DNA of 64,000 nucleotides from Nonomuraea sp. SYSU D8015. Its GTDB lineage: Bacteria; Actinomycetota; Actinomycetes; Streptosporangiales; Streptosporangiaceae. The position numbers and the translations under genes were made by a program. Location: positions 124,001 to 188,000 of the forward strand of contig NZ_VJYI01000017.1 in NCBI RefSeq assembly GCF_008065375.1, in the 5' to 3' direction. The notes below the pieces were generated by a model that did no database searches, was not told the origin of the DNA, and saw nothing but the letters and a program-made list of their open reading frames with translations. Below are positions 62,083 to 64,000 of the stretch, piece by piece (position 1 is the first letter of the stretch; each line of letters begins with the position of its first letter).

Positions 62083-64000
62083 TCACTTCAGCCCGTACGC
62101 CCGGTGGACCGTCTGCTCGACCGTGTTGCCCTCGGCGTCCGTGGCGTGGCCCCGCAGGCCCACGGCTCCCGTCGTCCGCTCCAGCCGCGGAGGCGTGATG
62201 ATCGCGTGGCCGGACGGGGAGACGGGGACCGGCGTCCAGCGGGCGCCGTCGTCGAAGGTCGCCCACAGCCGGAGCCGGGTGACCTTCGCGTCCGGCCGCT
62301 CGTAGGAGCCGTGGTAGCCGGTGACGGCGATCCGGTGCGGCACGCCCGCCCTGACCCGGTTGTCCAGGTCGAGCGGCAGCGTGTAGCGCAGGTTGAGCCT
62401 TCTGACCGGCTCGCACGGCACCACCCTGCCGAGCGCGAACCAGGCGACGCACAGCCCTTGGTCCGTGCCGGTCAGGCCGCCGGCCGGGCGCCCGGAGCGG
62501 AACGTCCACGCCGTCTCGACGTCCCTGGCGTATTGCTGCAGGGGATGCGGGGTGCGGAACGTGTCCGTCAGCCGGTAGGAGGCCTCCTCCCGCGGCAGGG
62601 TGAACGTCGGCATGGTCACCGCGAAGATCCCGAGCACGACCTTGGCCTCGACCAGCGGCACCTCCTGACCGTCGCGGTGGAGGCGCAGCTCGTCCCGGCC
62701 GCCGTGCTTGTCGCTCTGGAAGTTCGCGTTGTACGTGAACGCCTCCTGGTGGTTCGGCGTCGGCCCCATGACGGGCACCGTGGCCAGGAAGAGGTCCTCG
62801 GCCCGGCACGGGAAGCACTGCACGGCGCCCGCGGCGTACGCGGCCTCGGAGACGACGACGTTGCCGGGCACGCGCGGCTGCATCCCCCACGCGTCGGTCC
62901 GTGAGCCGGGGGAGCGGAACACGTCCACGGAGCTCGCCGTCAGCGCCCTCCTGCTGTAGAAGTCGGCGCCCTCGTCGTAGGTGGTCGTGTGCTGGCGGGT
63001 CCAGATGACGTCGGGGGAGGGCGGGCCGACGTACTCGGTCATGGTCGTGCGTGCGGGCCGCTCGTGGTCCATGGACCAGGTGCCCGCCCACCACCCTGAC
63101 GGGGTGCGGACGCTCACCGACGTGCTCAGCGTCGCGCGGCCGGGCCGGTCGGCGTGGAAGCGGTCCTCGATCCGCTGCAGGTCGCGGTCCTTGAGGGAGT
63201 AGCGGAGGTCGGCGGGGACGCGGTCGCGTTCGGTCAGCATCAGCGAGTACAGGTACGGGGTGGTCGCGACGCCCTCGGCCGTCACGGTCACCGTGCTCCG
63301 CCGGGCCAGGTCCGCCAGCGCCCGGCCCTGCTCGGCGGGCAGGCTCATGGTCGGGATGGGGTAGACCGGCCAGCTCGCCGCCGGGTCGAGGAAGGCCCGC
63401 CCGGCGGCCCCGTACCCGAGCACCGCCGTCGCCCCCGCCTGCGCGGCCGCCTTCACCCGGTCCAGGGCGTTGCCCGAGCAGGTCGTGGCCGGGCACAGGT
63501 CGGCCAGGTCGAGCAGGACGAGCTTGCCGCGCACGTCGAGCCCGGCGAGGTCGGCGCCGGCGGGAACTACGGTCAGGCGGCTGCGGCCGTCGAGCTTGCG
63601 GGTGGCCGGCTGCAGGTCGGCGTAGCGGGGCGTGAGCTCCGGGCCGCCGCGGGCCGTCATGGTGATGGCGGGCGCGCCGAGCTGGAAGCGGCCGGCCAGC
63701 GCGAACGAGCCCTGCCGCACCTTGCGCGTGGGCAGCATCCGGTACTGGTCGAGGCCGTACTCCGGGTACACGGAGCGGGCGTCGGCGTAGACGCCGCTGG
63801 CGGCGGTGCGCCGGAAGGCGTACTGCGAGGCGTAGGCCTCGGCGGGGCGCGGCGTGCGCACCGACACCTTGCGGGCCTTGCGCAGGTCGAGGGTGACCGT
63901 GGTGTCCCGGGTGATCTCGACCTCCGGCTCGACCGGCAGCGACTGCACCCACGCGCCGTCCGCGTCGCGCCAGGCCACCGCCGACATCACGCTGTAGGTG
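62083..64000 (-). CDS. C-terminal part of a subtilisin-like (S8) secreted peptidase, N-terminus outside window
   Basis: The minus-strand frame stays open to the right edge (TYSVMSAVAW continues past the first possible start), so the N-terminal pro- and catalytic domains lie beyond 64000. The visible 635-plus residues begin with VTLDLRKARKVSV, a segment typical of the region after the catalytic domain in large actinomycete S8 peptidases. They include a PA domain (AGADLAGLDVRGKLVLLDL, AGATAVLGYG) and several beta-rich domains. One cysteine pair sits in LCPATTCSG and another near CFPCRAED. The catalytic Asp/His/Ser triad is not in the window, so the S8 assignment rests on architecture. Confidence 0.72.
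   Translation of the reverse strand, partial: TYSVMSAVAWRDADGAWVQSLPVEPEVEITRDTTVTLDLRKARKVSVRTPRPAEAYASQYAFRRTAASGVYADARSVYPEYGLDQYRMLPTRKVRQGSFALAGRFQLGAPAITMTARGGPELTPRYADLQPATRKLDGRSRLTVVPAGADLAGLDVRGKLVLLDLADLCPATTCSGNALDRVKAAAQAGATAVLGYGAAGRAFLDPAASWPVYPIPTMSLPAEQGRALADLARRSTVTVTAEGVATTPYLYSLMLTERDRVPADLRYSLKDRDLQRIEDRFHADRPGRATLSTSVSVRTPSGWWAGTWSMDHERPARTTMTEYVGPPSPDVIWTRQHTTTYDEGADFYSRRALTASSVDVFRSPGSRTDAWGMQPRVPGNVVVSEAAYAAGAVQCFPCRAEDLFLATVPVMGPTPNHQEAFTYNANFQSDKHGGRDELRLHRDGQEVPLVEAKVVLGIFAVTMPTFTLPREEASYRLTDTFRTPHPLQQYARDVETAWTFRSGRPAGGLTGTDQGLCVAWFALGRVVPCEPVRRLNLRYTLPLDLDNRVRAGVPHRIAVTGYHGSYERPDAKVTRLRLWATFDDGARWTPVPVSPSGHAIITPPRLERTTGAVGLRGHATDAEGNTVEQTVHRAYGLK

Overview
The window is very GC-rich, has a strong third-position G/C bias, uses GTG and TTG starts freely, and packs genes into operons with 1-4 base overlaps. 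Protein families (LAL-type LuxR, PPC/DUF296, DUF4383, DUF4386, IclR, TetR, many dipeptide-type ABC genes) point to a soil actinomycete, probably a Streptosporangiales/Nonomuraea-like organism (inference from family content only). It looks like an ordinary chromosome arm rich in catabolic and transport genes. I found no rRNA, tRNA, transposase, integrase or CRISPR array.

Layout. 1-10.9 kb: the 3' part of a large LuxR regulator, a small secreted protein, a PEBP protein, a membrane acyltransferase, then a stress-like block (PPC protein, phosphoribosyltransferase-hydrolase fusion, HtpX), a decayed NAD(P)-binding gene, and two membrane proteins of unknown function. 10.9-16.6 kb: a complete dipeptide/nickel-type ABC importer (order SBP-ATPase-ATPase-permease-permease). 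16.7-17.4 kb: a DUF4386 protein. 17.6-23.1 kb: a second, differently ordered importer (SBP-permease-permease-ATPase-ATPase). It is divergent from an IclR regulator, which is followed by a TetR/CocE-type hydrolase pair. 26.9-34.2 kb: an IclR regulator and TauE/SafE exporter on one strand. On the other is a D-glucarate operon: 5-dehydro-4-deoxyglucarate dehydratase, glucarate dehydratase, a TctCBA tripartite transporter and a universal stress protein. The two IclR genes are paralogs, and their promoter regions share an exact 16-base element.

34.2-49.1 kb is the metabolic centrepiece: an aerobic benzoyl-CoA (box) pathway. An aldehyde dehydrogenase and a zinc alcohol dehydrogenase of aryl-alcohol type lie downstream of an AcoR-like GAF/AAA/Fis regulator. 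Divergently transcribed is an operon of 3-hydroxyacyl-CoA dehydrogenase, boxD, boxB, boxC, benzoate-CoA ligase, a ferredoxin reductase, a 7Fe-type ferredoxin and a PaaY-like protein; a convergent enoyl-CoA hydratase follows. There is no boxA. The separate reductase and ferredoxin sit where BoxA's function is needed, so I propose that they form a split electron chain to BoxB. Together these genes could take benzyl alcohol or benzaldehyde through benzoate and benzoyl-CoA to beta-oxidation intermediates.

49.2-64 kb holds unrelated single genes and pairs: a ClpC-like AAA+ protein, an FMN alpha-hydroxyacid oxidase, a DUF4383 membrane protein, and a phytanoyl-CoA dioxygenase-like enzyme divergent from an AraC regulator. 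After these come an orphan sugar-type ABC binding lipoprotein, a YcaQ-like winged-helix protein, an aspartyl-protease-like protein coupled to an ArsR-type regulator with a perfect 20-base operator palindrome, an atypical arginase-family protein, an HSL-type esterase, and the C-terminal part of a subtilisin-type secreted peptidase that runs off the right edge.
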